Positions 57,017 to 64,000 of a stretch of 64,000 nt of DNA are shown piece after piece; within the stretch, counting starts at the first letter, position 1; each line of letters starts with the position of its first letter. The notes under the pieces were generated by a model that saw only the letters and a program-made list of their open reading frames with translations, was not told the DNA's origin and searched no databases. The stretch lies in assembly GCF_014397785.1 (NCBI RefSeq), contig NZ_VZQQ01000001.1, positions 124,001-188,000 on the forward strand, given 5' to 3'. Source of the stretch: Paraburkholderia podalyriae. GTDB taxonomy: Bacteria > Pseudomonadota > Gammaproteobacteria > Burkholderiales > Burkholderiaceae. The position numbers were made by a program, and so were the translations under genes.

Positions 57017-58171
57017 TCAGATCTCGCACAAACGCCGCGCGCCTTCGAGCAACGTCGCGTCGTCCTTCGAAAAACTGAGGCGAATGAGGCCGCAATCCGT
57101 GCCGTCGGTATAGAACGCCGACAACGGAATCGTCGCGACGCGCGCATCGCGGATCAGGCGCAGCACGAAATCGCTGTCGCTTTCATCGGAGAAACCGCGA
57201 AACCGCGCGAGCATAAAGAAACTGCCTTCGCTCGGCAACAGCTCGAAGCGCGATTCGCGCAGCGCATGCGCGAGCAGATCGCGCTTCTTCTGATAAAAGT
57301 CGGACAGGCCGAGATAGCTGTCACGATTGGCGAGCGCGTCGACGAACGCGTGTTGCATCGGCGTGTCGGCGGAGAACACCATGAACTGATGGACCTTGCG
57401 GATCTCCTCCATCAGCGCGGCGGGCGCGAGACAGTAGCCGACGCGCCAGCCGGTCACGTGATACGACTTGCCGAACGACGACACGATCACGCTGCGCTCG
57501 GCGAGCTCGCGATGGCGCGCCATGCTCTGATGCTTCGCGCCGTCGAATACGACGTGTTCGTAGACCTCGTCGGACAAAATCACGATGTCGGTGTTGCGCG
57601 TCAGTGCCTTCAGCCGGTCGATATCGGCGTCGCTAAAAATCGTGGCGGTCGGATTGTGCGGCGTGTTGACGATGATCATGCGCGTCTTCGGCGTGATCGC
57701 GGCGGCGACTTCGTCCCAGTTCACGCGAAAGTGGTCGAGCGACAGCTTGATCGCGACCGGCTTCGCGCCCTGCAGGCGTACGATCGGACCGTAGCTGTCG
57801 AACGAAGGCTCGAAATAGATCACTTCGTCGCCCGGATGCACGAGCGCGCTGATCGTCGAATAGAGCCCTTCGCTCGCGCTCGCGAGCACGGTGACTTCGC
57901 TGGCCGGATCGTAGCGCACGCCATACAGCGTTTCGACCTTCGCCGCGAGCGCTTCGCGCAGCGCACCGATGCCGGCCATCGGCGCGTACTGGTTGTGGCC
58001 GGCGCGCATCGCTTGCGCGACGCCGTCGACGAGCTTCGCGTCCGGCGCGAAATTCGGCGCCCCCTGCGACAGATTCAATGCATCGTGTTGCGCGGCCAAC
58101 TGGCCGATCACGGTAAAAATGGTGGTGCCGACGTCCGGCAGTTTCGAGCGGGCTTGCGTGGCGCTCTGCAT
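57017..58171 (-). CDS. PLP-dependent aminotransferase (YbdL-like)
   Basis: Class I/II fold aminotransferase, 384 residues, resembling methionine aminotransferase YbdL and kynurenine aminotransferases. PLP is held by the Lys of SSFGKSYHVTGWRVGY; NTPHNPTA and LSDEVYEHVVFDG are the other conserved motifs. GGGAG precedes the start. Probably an operon with the binding-protein gene downstream. Substrate is inferred from the family only. Confidence 0.87.
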   Translation of the reverse strand: MQSATQARSKLPDVGTTIFTVIGQLAAQHDALNLSQGAPNFAPDAKLVDGVAQAMRAGHNQYAPMAGIGALREALAAKVETLYGVRYDPASEVTVLASASEGLYSTISALVHPGDEVIYFEPSFDSYGPIVRLQGAKPVAIKLSLDHFRVNWDEVAAAITPKTRMIIVNTPHNPTATIFSDADIDRLKALTRNTDIVILSDEVYEHVVFDGAKHQSMARHRELAERSVIVSSFGKSYHVTGWRVGYCLAPAALMEEIRKVHQFMVFSADTPMQHAFVDALANRDSYLGLSDFYQKKRDLLAHALRESRFELLPSEGSFFMLARFRGFSDESDSDFVLRLIRDARVATIPLSAFYTDGTDCGLIRLSFSKDDATLLEGARRLCEI

Positions 58172-58448
58172 AAGACTTTCTCCCTTTCTTCAGCCGCCGG
58201 CGGCCGAGCCAACGGCGGCGGCGGTGCGCGTTCCTTCCGGTGAGGTGATTAGGCATCAGCCGAACAACGCTCACAATCGAAACTTTGTCATGCGCGGCAT
58301 GCGTTTTCGTCATGGCTCGCGCGCAGCCGCTGGACGCCGGGCAAAGCCGACGGGATCACGGTTTGCGGGGACGCGGCGCGGAGATCGGGGAATGCGGGAA
58401 ACCGCGTAGGTATGAAGGAATGTGATGCTGAGCGGCCCGCTTGCGGAA
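58172..58448. other. Intergenic region between aminotransferase and dbpA
   Basis: No gene is supported. It precedes the aminotransferase and should carry its promoter; no strong hexamer pair was seen. Confidence 0.35.
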
Positions 58449-58473
58449 ACGGCCGCGAATGCGGCCGTTTTTT
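58449..58473. terminator. Hairpin downstream of dbpA
   Basis: ACGGCCGC (58449-58456), loop GAAT, GCGGCCGT (58461-58468). It ends in six Ts on the plus strand but only three Ts on the minus strand, where dbpA would need it. Confidence 0.6.
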
Positions 58474-58515
58474 CTAGTTATCGGACTTTCAGGGAAAGTC
58501 GGTGCTTCGGGTGAA

Positions 58516-59919
58516 TCAGGCTTCGTCCATCAAGCGGACCTTGACCTTGCGCCCCTTCAGCTTGCCCGCGCTGAGCCGGCGCACCGCTTCGCGCGCGATG
58601 CTGCGCTCGACCGCGACATAGGTCGACATGTCGGTCACGTTGATCTTGCCGATCTGCGAGCCCGCGAAACCAGCGTCGCCGGTCAGCGCGCCGAGCACGT
58701 CGCCGGGACGGATCTTGTCCTTGCGGCCGCCGAGGATCTGCAGCGTTTCCATCGGTGGCAGCAGCGGTTCGTTGCTGCCCGCGTTCAGCTCGGCCAGCTT
58801 GTGCCATTCGACGTCGCGCTTGTGCGCCTGCTCGATCCCGCCGACGCGCCCCATCTCGTCCATGCTCGCGAGACTCAGCGCCCAGCCTTCCTGATCGGCG
58901 CGGCCCGTGCGGCCGATGCGGTGCGTGTGCACTTCCGGGTCCGGCGTCACGTCGACGTTGATGACCGCTTCGAGTTGCGCGATGTCGAGGCCGCGCGCGG
59001 CGACGTCGGTCGCGACGAGCACCGAGCAGCTGCGGTTCGCGAACTGGATCAGCACCTGATCGCGCTCGCGCTGATCGAGTTCGCCGTGCAGCGCGAGCGC
59101 GTGGAAGCCCTGCGCGCGCAGCACGTCGAGCAGATCGCGGCACTGCTGCTTCGTGTTGCAGAACGCGATCGTGCTGACCGGACGATAGTGATTCAGCAGC
59201 AGACCGACCGCATGCAGCCGCTGGTCTTCGGTCACTTCGTAGAAGCGCTGACGGATCTTGCTGTCGTCGTGCCGCTCGGCGAGTTTGACTTCCTTCGGAT
59301 TTCGCAGGAATTGCTGGCTCAGCTTCGCGATGCCCTCGGGGTACGTCGCTGAAAACAGCAGCGTTTGGCGCTCTTTCGGGCATTGCCTCGCGACCTTCGC
59401 GATGTCGTCGAAGAAACCCATGTCGAGCATGCGGTCGGCTTCGTCGAGCACAAGCGTGTTCAGCGATTGCAGATCGAGGCTGCCGCGTTCGAGGTGATCC
59501 ATGATGCGGCCCGGCGTGCCGACCACGACGTGCGCGCCGTGTTCGAGGCTCGCCGTCTGCGGACGCATCGGCGTGCCGCCGCACAAGGTCAGCACCTTGA
59601 TGTTTTCTTCCGCGCGCGCAAGACGGCGAATTTCCTGCGTGACCTGATCGGCGAGTTCGCGCGTCGGGCACAGCACCATTGCCTGCGTGTCGAATTTGCG
59701 CGTGTCGAGGCGCGCGAGCAACGCCAGCGAAAATGCCGCGGTCTTGCCGCTGCCGGTTTTCGCCTGGGCGATCAGATCGTGGCCGGCGAGCGCGATCGGC
59801 AGGCTCGCGGCCTGGATCGGCGTCATCTCGACGTAGCCGAGTTGCGTCAGGTTCGCGAGCGTGGCGGGCGGTAACGGCAGCTCGCTGAAGGCGGCGCCGG
59901 AGGGGGTGGGACTATTCAT
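58516..59919 (-). CDS. dbpA: ATP-dependent RNA helicase DbpA
   Basis: DEAD-box helicase for 50S ribosome assembly, binding 23S rRNA hairpin 92. Motifs: Q-motif region MTPIQAASLPIAL, AKTGSGKTAAF, PTRELADQV, DEAD, SAT, and HRIGRTGRAD. The C-terminal DbpA RNA-binding domain (from about residue 390) includes GDVLGALTG and GQIG-type strand segments. The ATG at 59919 gives 467 residues; more upstream sequence is open but Arg-rich and unlike the family. Confidence 0.92.
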   Translation of the reverse strand: MNSPTPSGAAFSELPLPPATLANLTQLGYVEMTPIQAASLPIALAGHDLIAQAKTGSGKTAAFSLALLARLDTRKFDTQAMVLCPTRELADQVTQEIRRLARAEENIKVLTLCGGTPMRPQTASLEHGAHVVVGTPGRIMDHLERGSLDLQSLNTLVLDEADRMLDMGFFDDIAKVARQCPKERQTLLFSATYPEGIAKLSQQFLRNPKEVKLAERHDDSKIRQRFYEVTEDQRLHAVGLLLNHYRPVSTIAFCNTKQQCRDLLDVLRAQGFHALALHGELDQRERDQVLIQFANRSCSVLVATDVAARGLDIAQLEAVINVDVTPDPEVHTHRIGRTGRADQEGWALSLASMDEMGRVGGIEQAHKRDVEWHKLAELNAGSNEPLLPPMETLQILGGRKDKIRPGDVLGALTGDAGFAGSQIGKINVTDMSTYVAVERSIAREAVRRLSAGKLKGRKVKVRLMDEA

Positions 59920-59942
59920 GAGGTCGTCTATGGGAATCGCGG

Positions 59943-60143
59943 TTACTCGGCCATCGGGCCCTGGTCGGGGCGGCCCGGCAGTTGCTCGTACAACACCTCG
60001 CCGTCGTCGCTGTCGAAACGCTCGACGTAATTTCGCGCGCCGCACAGCGGGCAGCGGAACAGCAGCCCTTGGCCTTCGTTCTTGATGACGACGTCGGACT
60101 GCTCCCACCGCGCGCCGCAGGACTGGTTTCTACAGGTGAACAC
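59943..60143 (-). CDS. Small zinc-ribbon protein
   Basis: A 66-residue protein with two zinc knuckles, CRNQSC near the start and CPLCG in the middle, a typical four-cysteine ribbon. GTG start at 60143 with GGAG 7 bases upstream. It is followed by dbpA after 23 bases and may be co-transcribed. Function unknown. Confidence 0.75.
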   Translation of the reverse strand: MFTCRNQSCGARWEQSDVVIKNEGQGLLFRCPLCGARNYVERFDSDDGEVLYEQLPGRPDQGPMAE

Positions 60144-60261
60144 GTTGATTCTCCAACTGGATTCGATGATCGATCGGCAAGGTCGCATGCGCGGCCTTGC
60201 CGTGTATGGGATGACTGCTTCGGCGAGGTGCGGCCATGGCTCGTGACGGCCGGCACGAGCC

Positions 60262-60693
60262 TCAGCCGAGATGCGTATGCCGCGGGCGTGGAACGGCCAC
60301 ATCCATGTCCGTCAGGCCGTGCACGATGCCGCAGTCTTCGACCGGATGCTCGCCGTTACATTGGTCGCGCAGCATCGTCAGTTGCACCTTCAGTTGCTGC
60401 AGCTCTTCAATACGCGTGTCGACGTGCGCGATGTGCTCGTCGACCAGCGTATGCATGCCGCCACAGCCGTTCGCCGGCGCGTCGGTCAGACGCAGCAAGG
60501 CGCGGATTTCGTCGTGGGTCATGTCGAGCGCGCGGCAATTGCGGATGAAGCGTAGACGCTCGACGTGCTTTGCCGTGTAACTGCGGTAATTGGCTTCGGT
60601 GCGCTCCGCCTCGGGCAGCAGGCGCTCTTTTTCGTAGAAACGGATGGTTTCCGTCGTGCAATGGGCGATTTTCGCCAGTTCGCCGATTTTCAT
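60262..60693 (-). CDS. cadR: Cd/Pb-responsive MerR-family regulator
   Basis: A 143-residue MerR regulator: HTH at residues 1-40 (KIGELAKIAHCTTETIRFYE), dimer helix around 80-115, and metal-sensing cysteines at about residues 77, 112 and 119 in NGCGGMH, RDQCNG and EDCGIV. The C-terminus ends PRPRHTHLG with His residues, as in CadR/PbrR. The start has GGAAGGGG upstream. Divergent from cadA over a shared operator. Confidence 0.9.
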   Translation of the reverse strand: MKIGELAKIAHCTTETIRFYEKERLLPEAERTEANYRSYTAKHVERLRFIRNCRALDMTHDEIRALLRLTDAPANGCGGMHTLVDEHIAHVDTRIEELQQLKVQLTMLRDQCNGEHPVEDCGIVHGLTDMDVAVPRPRHTHLG

Positions 60694-60714
60694 GGCCCCT
60701 TCCTCCACACGGCC

Positions 60715-60746
60715 TTGACCTTGTAGTGGCTTCAAGGTGTTTACTA
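60715..60746 (+). promoter_or_regulatory. MerR-type cadA promoter and operator
   Basis: TTGACC (60715-60720) and TTACTA (60741-60746) are 20 bases apart, the over-long spacing of MerR-controlled promoters. The spacer holds a perfect dyad ACCTTG (60718-60723), nine bases, CAAGGT (60733-60738). Confidence 0.9.
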
Positions 60747-60774
60747 GACCACAAATCGCACGAGGAAGCCACTT

Positions 60775-63114
60775 ATGCCTGAAACCGACCGCATTGCCGC
60801 CGACCGTCCACAAGTGAATGAAAACGGTGCGCACGGGGCTTGCGGGGAGGTTGACGCGCGGCGCGACGATGACCAACACCATGACCATGACCACGCTCAC
60901 GGCCACGTGCATGATCACGCTGCCGGTGCTTGCTGCACCTGCGCCGCGTTCGCGCCGACGTCACTGCGCCTGCCGCCTTCTGAAGCCGTCGGCGACGACC
61001 TGCGCACCGCAATCCGCATCCTGCAGATGGACTGCCCAACCGAGGAAGCGCTGATCCGCAAGAAGCTCGGCCGTACGCCAGCCGTGCGCAGCATGGACTT
61101 CAATCTGATGCAGCGCGTGCTGACCGTCGTGCACGCGCCGGGCGCGCTCGACACGGTCCTCGCTGCGCTGCGCTCGCTCGACTTCACGCCCGAACTGGCG
61201 AGCGCCGCCGGCAATGCCAATGCCAACGCGGCATCCCAAGCGGCCATCAGCGCCGCGGGCAAGCCGTGGTGGCCCCTGATCTTCGCGGGCGTCGTCGCGG
61301 CGACCTCAGAGGTCGCTAGCTGGCTCGTCGCGCCCACCTGGGTGGTAGCGAGTCTCGCGATCGTCGCGATCGCCTCCTGCGGCATCACGACGTATCGCAA
61401 AGGCTGGCTCGCGCTGCGCAACGGCAACCTGAACATCAATGCGCTGATGAGCATTGCCGTCACCGGCGCGGCGCTGCTCGGCCAGTGGCCCGAAGCCGCG
61501 ATGGTGATGGTGCTGTTCACGATCGCCGAGCTGATCGAAGCGCGTTCGCTCGAGCGCGCGCGAAACGCGATCGAAGGACTGCTGCGCCTAACGCCCGACG
61601 AGGCGAGCGTGCGGCAGCCCGACGGCGCCTGGCAACTGGTCCGCGTCGACACGATCGCGCCCGGCGCGCTGGTGCGCGTGAAGCCGGGCGAGCGGATCGC
61701 GCTCGACGGCGCGATCGTCGCGGGCCGCTCGAGCGTCGATCAGGCGCCGATCACTGGCGAGAGCCTGCCGGTCGACAAAACCACCGGCGATGCCGTGTTC
61801 GCCGGCACGATCAACCAGGCGGGCTCGTTCGACTATCGCGTGACGGCCGCGGCCGGCAACACGACGCTCGCGCGCATCATCCATGCGGTCGAGGAGGCGC
61901 AGGGCACGAAGGCGCCGACGCAGCGCTTCGTCGATGAATTTGCGCGCGCTTATACGCCGATCGTGTTCGCGATCGCGCTTGCCGTCGCTCTGGTGCCGCC
62001 GCTGGTGTTCGGTGAAGCGTGGCACGAGTGGGTCTACAAGGCGCTGGTGCTGCTCGTGATCGCGTGTCCGTGCGCGCTCGTGATCTCGACGCCGGTAACG
62101 ATCGTCAGCGGGCTCGCGGCCGCGGCGCGCAAGGGGATTCTGATCAAGGGGGGCGTGTACCTTGAACAGGGACGAAAACTACGCTGGTTGGCGCTGGATA
62201 AGACCGGGACGATCACGCACGGCAAACCGGTGCAGACGGAGTTCAAGATCGTCGGTGACGAGGCCGACGCCCTCCGCTATCGCTCACTCGCGGCGAGCCT
62301 CGCGGGCCGCTCCGATCATCCTGTTTCGGTGGCGATTGCCGCTGCCGCCAATGACGACGGCGTCGAACATCTGCACGTCGTTGGGTTCGAAGCGATCGCC
62401 GGACGCGGCGTGCGCGGCGATATCGATGGCATCGCGTACTGGCTCGGCAATCATCGCCTGATCGAAGAGCTGGGCCGCTGCTCGCCGCAACTCGAAGCGC
62501 GTCTCGATGCGCTCGAACAGCAGGGCAAAACCGTCGTCATGCTCGCCGACGCGCAGCGCGTACTGGCGTTGTTCGCGGTCGCCGATACGGTGAAGGAGAC
62601 GAGCCGCGCCGCGGTCGCCGAATTGCGGCGGCTCGGTGTCGGCACCGCGATGCTGACCGGCGACAACCGCCACACCGCCGACGCGATTGCGCGGCAGGTC
62701 GGCGTCGATGAAGCGCGCGGCGACCAGTTGCCCAAGGACAAGCTCGACGCGGTCGCGCAATGGTCGGCCGATGGCGCGCCGGTCGGCATGGTCGGCGACG
62801 GCATCAACGATGCGCCCGCGCTCGCGCGCGCTGACATCGGCTTCGCGATGGGTGCGATGGGTACGGACACCGCGATCGAAACCGCCGACGTCGCGCTGAT
62901 GGACGACGATCTGCGCAAGATTCCGACGTTTATCCGGCTGTCGAAGGCGACGCATGCGGTGCTGGTGCAGAACATCGCGCTCGCACTCGGCATCAAGAGC
63001 GTGTTTCTCGTGCTGACGTTGATGGGTCTCGGCACGATGTGGATGGCGGTGTTCGCCGACGTCGGTGCGAGTTTGCTGGTGGTGGGTAACGGGTTGAGGT
63101 CATTGCGGAAGTGA
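60775..63114 (+). CDS. cadA: Cd/Zn/Pb-exporting P1B-type ATPase
   Basis: Inner-membrane metal efflux pump. The 779-residue protein has a His-rich N-terminus (DQHHDHDHAHGH) before a metal-binding domain with Met85-Asp-Cys-Pro (MDCPTEE). Catalytic features: CPC at 431-433 in the membrane, DKTGT with phosphorylated Asp475, the HP site in RSDHPVSVA, and GDGINDAP. The C-terminal membrane segment FLVLTLMGLGTMWMAVFADVG is typical of Zn/Cd pumps. Divergent from cadR and controlled by it. Confidence 0.95.
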   Translation: MPETDRIAADRPQVNENGAHGACGEVDARRDDDQHHDHDHAHGHVHDHAAGACCTCAAFAPTSLRLPPSEAVGDDLRTAIRILQMDCPTEEALIRKKLGRTPAVRSMDFNLMQRVLTVVHAPGALDTVLAALRSLDFTPELASAAGNANANAASQAAISAAGKPWWPLIFAGVVAATSEVASWLVAPTWVVASLAIVAIASCGITTYRKGWLALRNGNLNINALMSIAVTGAALLGQWPEAAMVMVLFTIAELIEARSLERARNAIEGLLRLTPDEASVRQPDGAWQLVRVDTIAPGALVRVKPGERIALDGAIVAGRSSVDQAPITGESLPVDKTTGDAVFAGTINQAGSFDYRVTAAAGNTTLARIIHAVEEAQGTKAPTQRFVDEFARAYTPIVFAIALAVALVPPLVFGEAWHEWVYKALVLLVIACPCALVISTPVTIVSGLAAAARKGILIKGGVYLEQGRKLRWLALDKTGTITHGKPVQTEFKIVGDEADALRYRSLAASLAGRSDHPVSVAIAAAANDDGVEHLHVVGFEAIAGRGVRGDIDGIAYWLGNHRLIEELGRCSPQLEARLDALEQQGKTVVMLADAQRVLALFAVADTVKETSRAAVAELRRLGVGTAMLTGDNRHTADAIARQVGVDEARGDQLPKDKLDAVAQWSADGAPVGMVGDGINDAPALARADIGFAMGAMGTDTAIETADVALMDDDLRKIPTFIRLSKATHAVLVQNIALALGIKSVFLVLTLMGLGTMWMAVFADVGASLLVVGNGLRSLRK

Positions 63115-63145
63115 GTGGGCGTGTGAGGTTGACGCTCGTTGCGTC

Positions 63146-63937
63146 CTACGCTGAACCGTCGCTCACGGCAACCTGGGTCGGCGCGCTCGCCAGCAGTTCA
63201 TCGCTGTCGTCTTTCAAGCCGACGCCAGTAACGCCGAGCTTCCTTGCCTGCGCGAGCAGATAATGCAGCTTGTGCGCGGCCTGCGGATAGTCGAGTCCTT
63301 CGGGTCGCACGTTCGAAATGCAGTTGCGCTGCGCGTCGCTGCAACCCGCTTTCGGCGCATACGTGATGTAAACGCCGAGACTATCCGGTGAACTCAAACC
63401 GGGCCGCTCGCCGATCAGCATCACGACGATCTTCGCGTCGAGCAATTCGCCGATCTCATCTCCGAGCGCGACGCGAGCCTGACGCGCGACCACCACGGGA
63501 CCGATGGTCCAATCCGTGAGCTTCGCACGTACGGCTTGCAGCAGTGGTACAGCCTGCTTCGACGCGGCGAATGCCGATAGACCATCGCCGATGACGAACA
63601 GCACATCGCTTGATTGTGTCGGCAGTTGCGCGAGCGCCGCGCGACTTTCATCCGACAGACGCCGCCCAAGGTCAGGACGCCTCAAATAATGCTCGCGATC
63701 CGGCGCGGCGCTATGCACGTCGAGTGTGTTGAAACCTAGCGTGCGCAGTTGTGCGTGCAGCGCGTCCACGTCGAGCGGATGGTGCACGGCGTCGCGCGCC
63801 TGCGCATGCGCGAGGTTGAACGCGAGCAGCGGTGCGGTCGGCAAGCTGTTACCCGCGCGGCCCAACGCGATGCGTGCCTGCGTAAACTGGCGCAGCGCGT
63901 TCCACGGATCCTCGTCGAGTGCGTCGTTCCCGCTCAT
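63146..63937 (-). CDS. eutC: Ethanolamine ammonia-lyase small subunit
   Basis: With EutB forms the adenosylcobalamin-dependent enzyme that splits ethanolamine to acetaldehyde and ammonia. The 263-residue protein has TQARIALGRAGNSLPT, DVLFVIGDGLSAFAASKQ and VMLIGERPGLSSPDSLGVYI, all characteristic of EutC. Its start overlaps the eutB stop (ATGA). No microcompartment genes are visible in the window. Confidence 0.94.
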   Translation of the reverse strand: MSGNDALDEDPWNALRQFTQARIALGRAGNSLPTAPLLAFNLAHAQARDAVHHPLDVDALHAQLRTLGFNTLDVHSAAPDREHYLRRPDLGRRLSDESRAALAQLPTQSSDVLFVIGDGLSAFAASKQAVPLLQAVRAKLTDWTIGPVVVARQARVALGDEIGELLDAKIVVMLIGERPGLSSPDSLGVYITYAPKAGCSDAQRNCISNVRPEGLDYPQAAHKLHYLLAQARKLGVTGVGLKDDSDELLASAPTQVAVSDGSA

Positions 63938-64000
63938 GCGATGCCCATCCAGTCACGAGCGCCTTCGAGCAGCGGTTGCCGCGTCGATGCGCCGATCAAT
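63934..64000 (-). CDS. eutB: Ethanolamine ammonia-lyase large subunit (C-terminal end)
   Basis: Only the last 22 codons lie in the window; the rest is beyond the right edge. They read LIGASTRQPLLEGARDWMGI, which fits the EutB C-terminus, and the stop overlaps the eutC start. Confidence 0.8.
   Translation of the reverse strand, partial: LIGASTRQPLLEGARDWMGIA

Overview
The window is high-GC beta-proteobacterial chromosome, almost certainly Burkholderiaceae and most like Paraburkholderia/Burkholderia. The basis is the gene content and order: slmA, metX-metW, gatCAB, mreBCD-mrdA-rodA, queDEC, an NtrY/NtrX-like pair beside rsmB, fmt-def and a GTP-dependent pckG. QueE also has the long CX14CX2C radical-SAM loop described for Burkholderia multivorans. 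No database was searched, so genus is an inference.

Bases 1-21 kb are core genes. They cover nucleoid occlusion (slmA), methionine synthesis (metX, metW), muropeptide recycling (ampG) with a coupled secreted M48 protease, exonuclease III, a PPK2 kinase, the gatCAB amidotransferase operon, the rod-shape operon mreBCD-mrdA-rodA, a Sel1-repeat protein coupled to an HpcH/HpaI aldolase, and queC-queE-queD for the queuosine precursor. From 21 to 31 kb lie tRNA-Phe(GAA), an NtrX/NtrY-like two-component system coupled to a DUF4390 protein and rsmB, then htpX, a LysE exporter and fmt-def. From 30.7 to 41.8 kb lie dprA, a thioredoxin-like gene, topB, a LysR regulator, pckG, a 2-hydroxyacid dehydrogenase with a perfect CRP-type site upstream, a patatin, a PaaI-like thioesterase and tRNA-Lys(CTT).

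The most unusual region is a 9.1-kb integrated element at tRNA-Lys(CTT), bounded by perfect 55-bp direct repeats (41860-41914 and 50967-51021). Reading inward from the right end it has a tyrosine integrase, a possible small ORF, an AlpA-like regulator coupled to an unknown protein, a prim-pol/AAA+ replication protein, a dense TGCAC-repeat region with a perfect 13-bp inverted repeat (candidate origin or operator), and a small predicted DNA-binding protein. The left arm holds cargo: an AT-rich membrane/coiled-coil protein, a secreted protein of unknown function and a PD-(D/E)XK-like nuclease. The layout is that of a P4-like satellite or integrative island, and the cargo is the best candidate here for an undescribed (possibly defence) system. 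Just outside attR is the C-terminal remnant of a different integrase, so this tRNA locus has been used more than once.

From 51 to 64 kb the sequence returns to chromosomal genes: a lipoprotein of CsgG-like appearance, a diguanylate cyclase, a LysE exporter convergent with an AraC regulator, an amino-acid-binding protein with a YbdL-like aminotransferase, the DbpA RNA helicase, a small zinc-ribbon protein, a divergent cadR/cadA metal-resistance pair with a textbook MerR-type promoter, and eutC with the end of eutB running off the edge.
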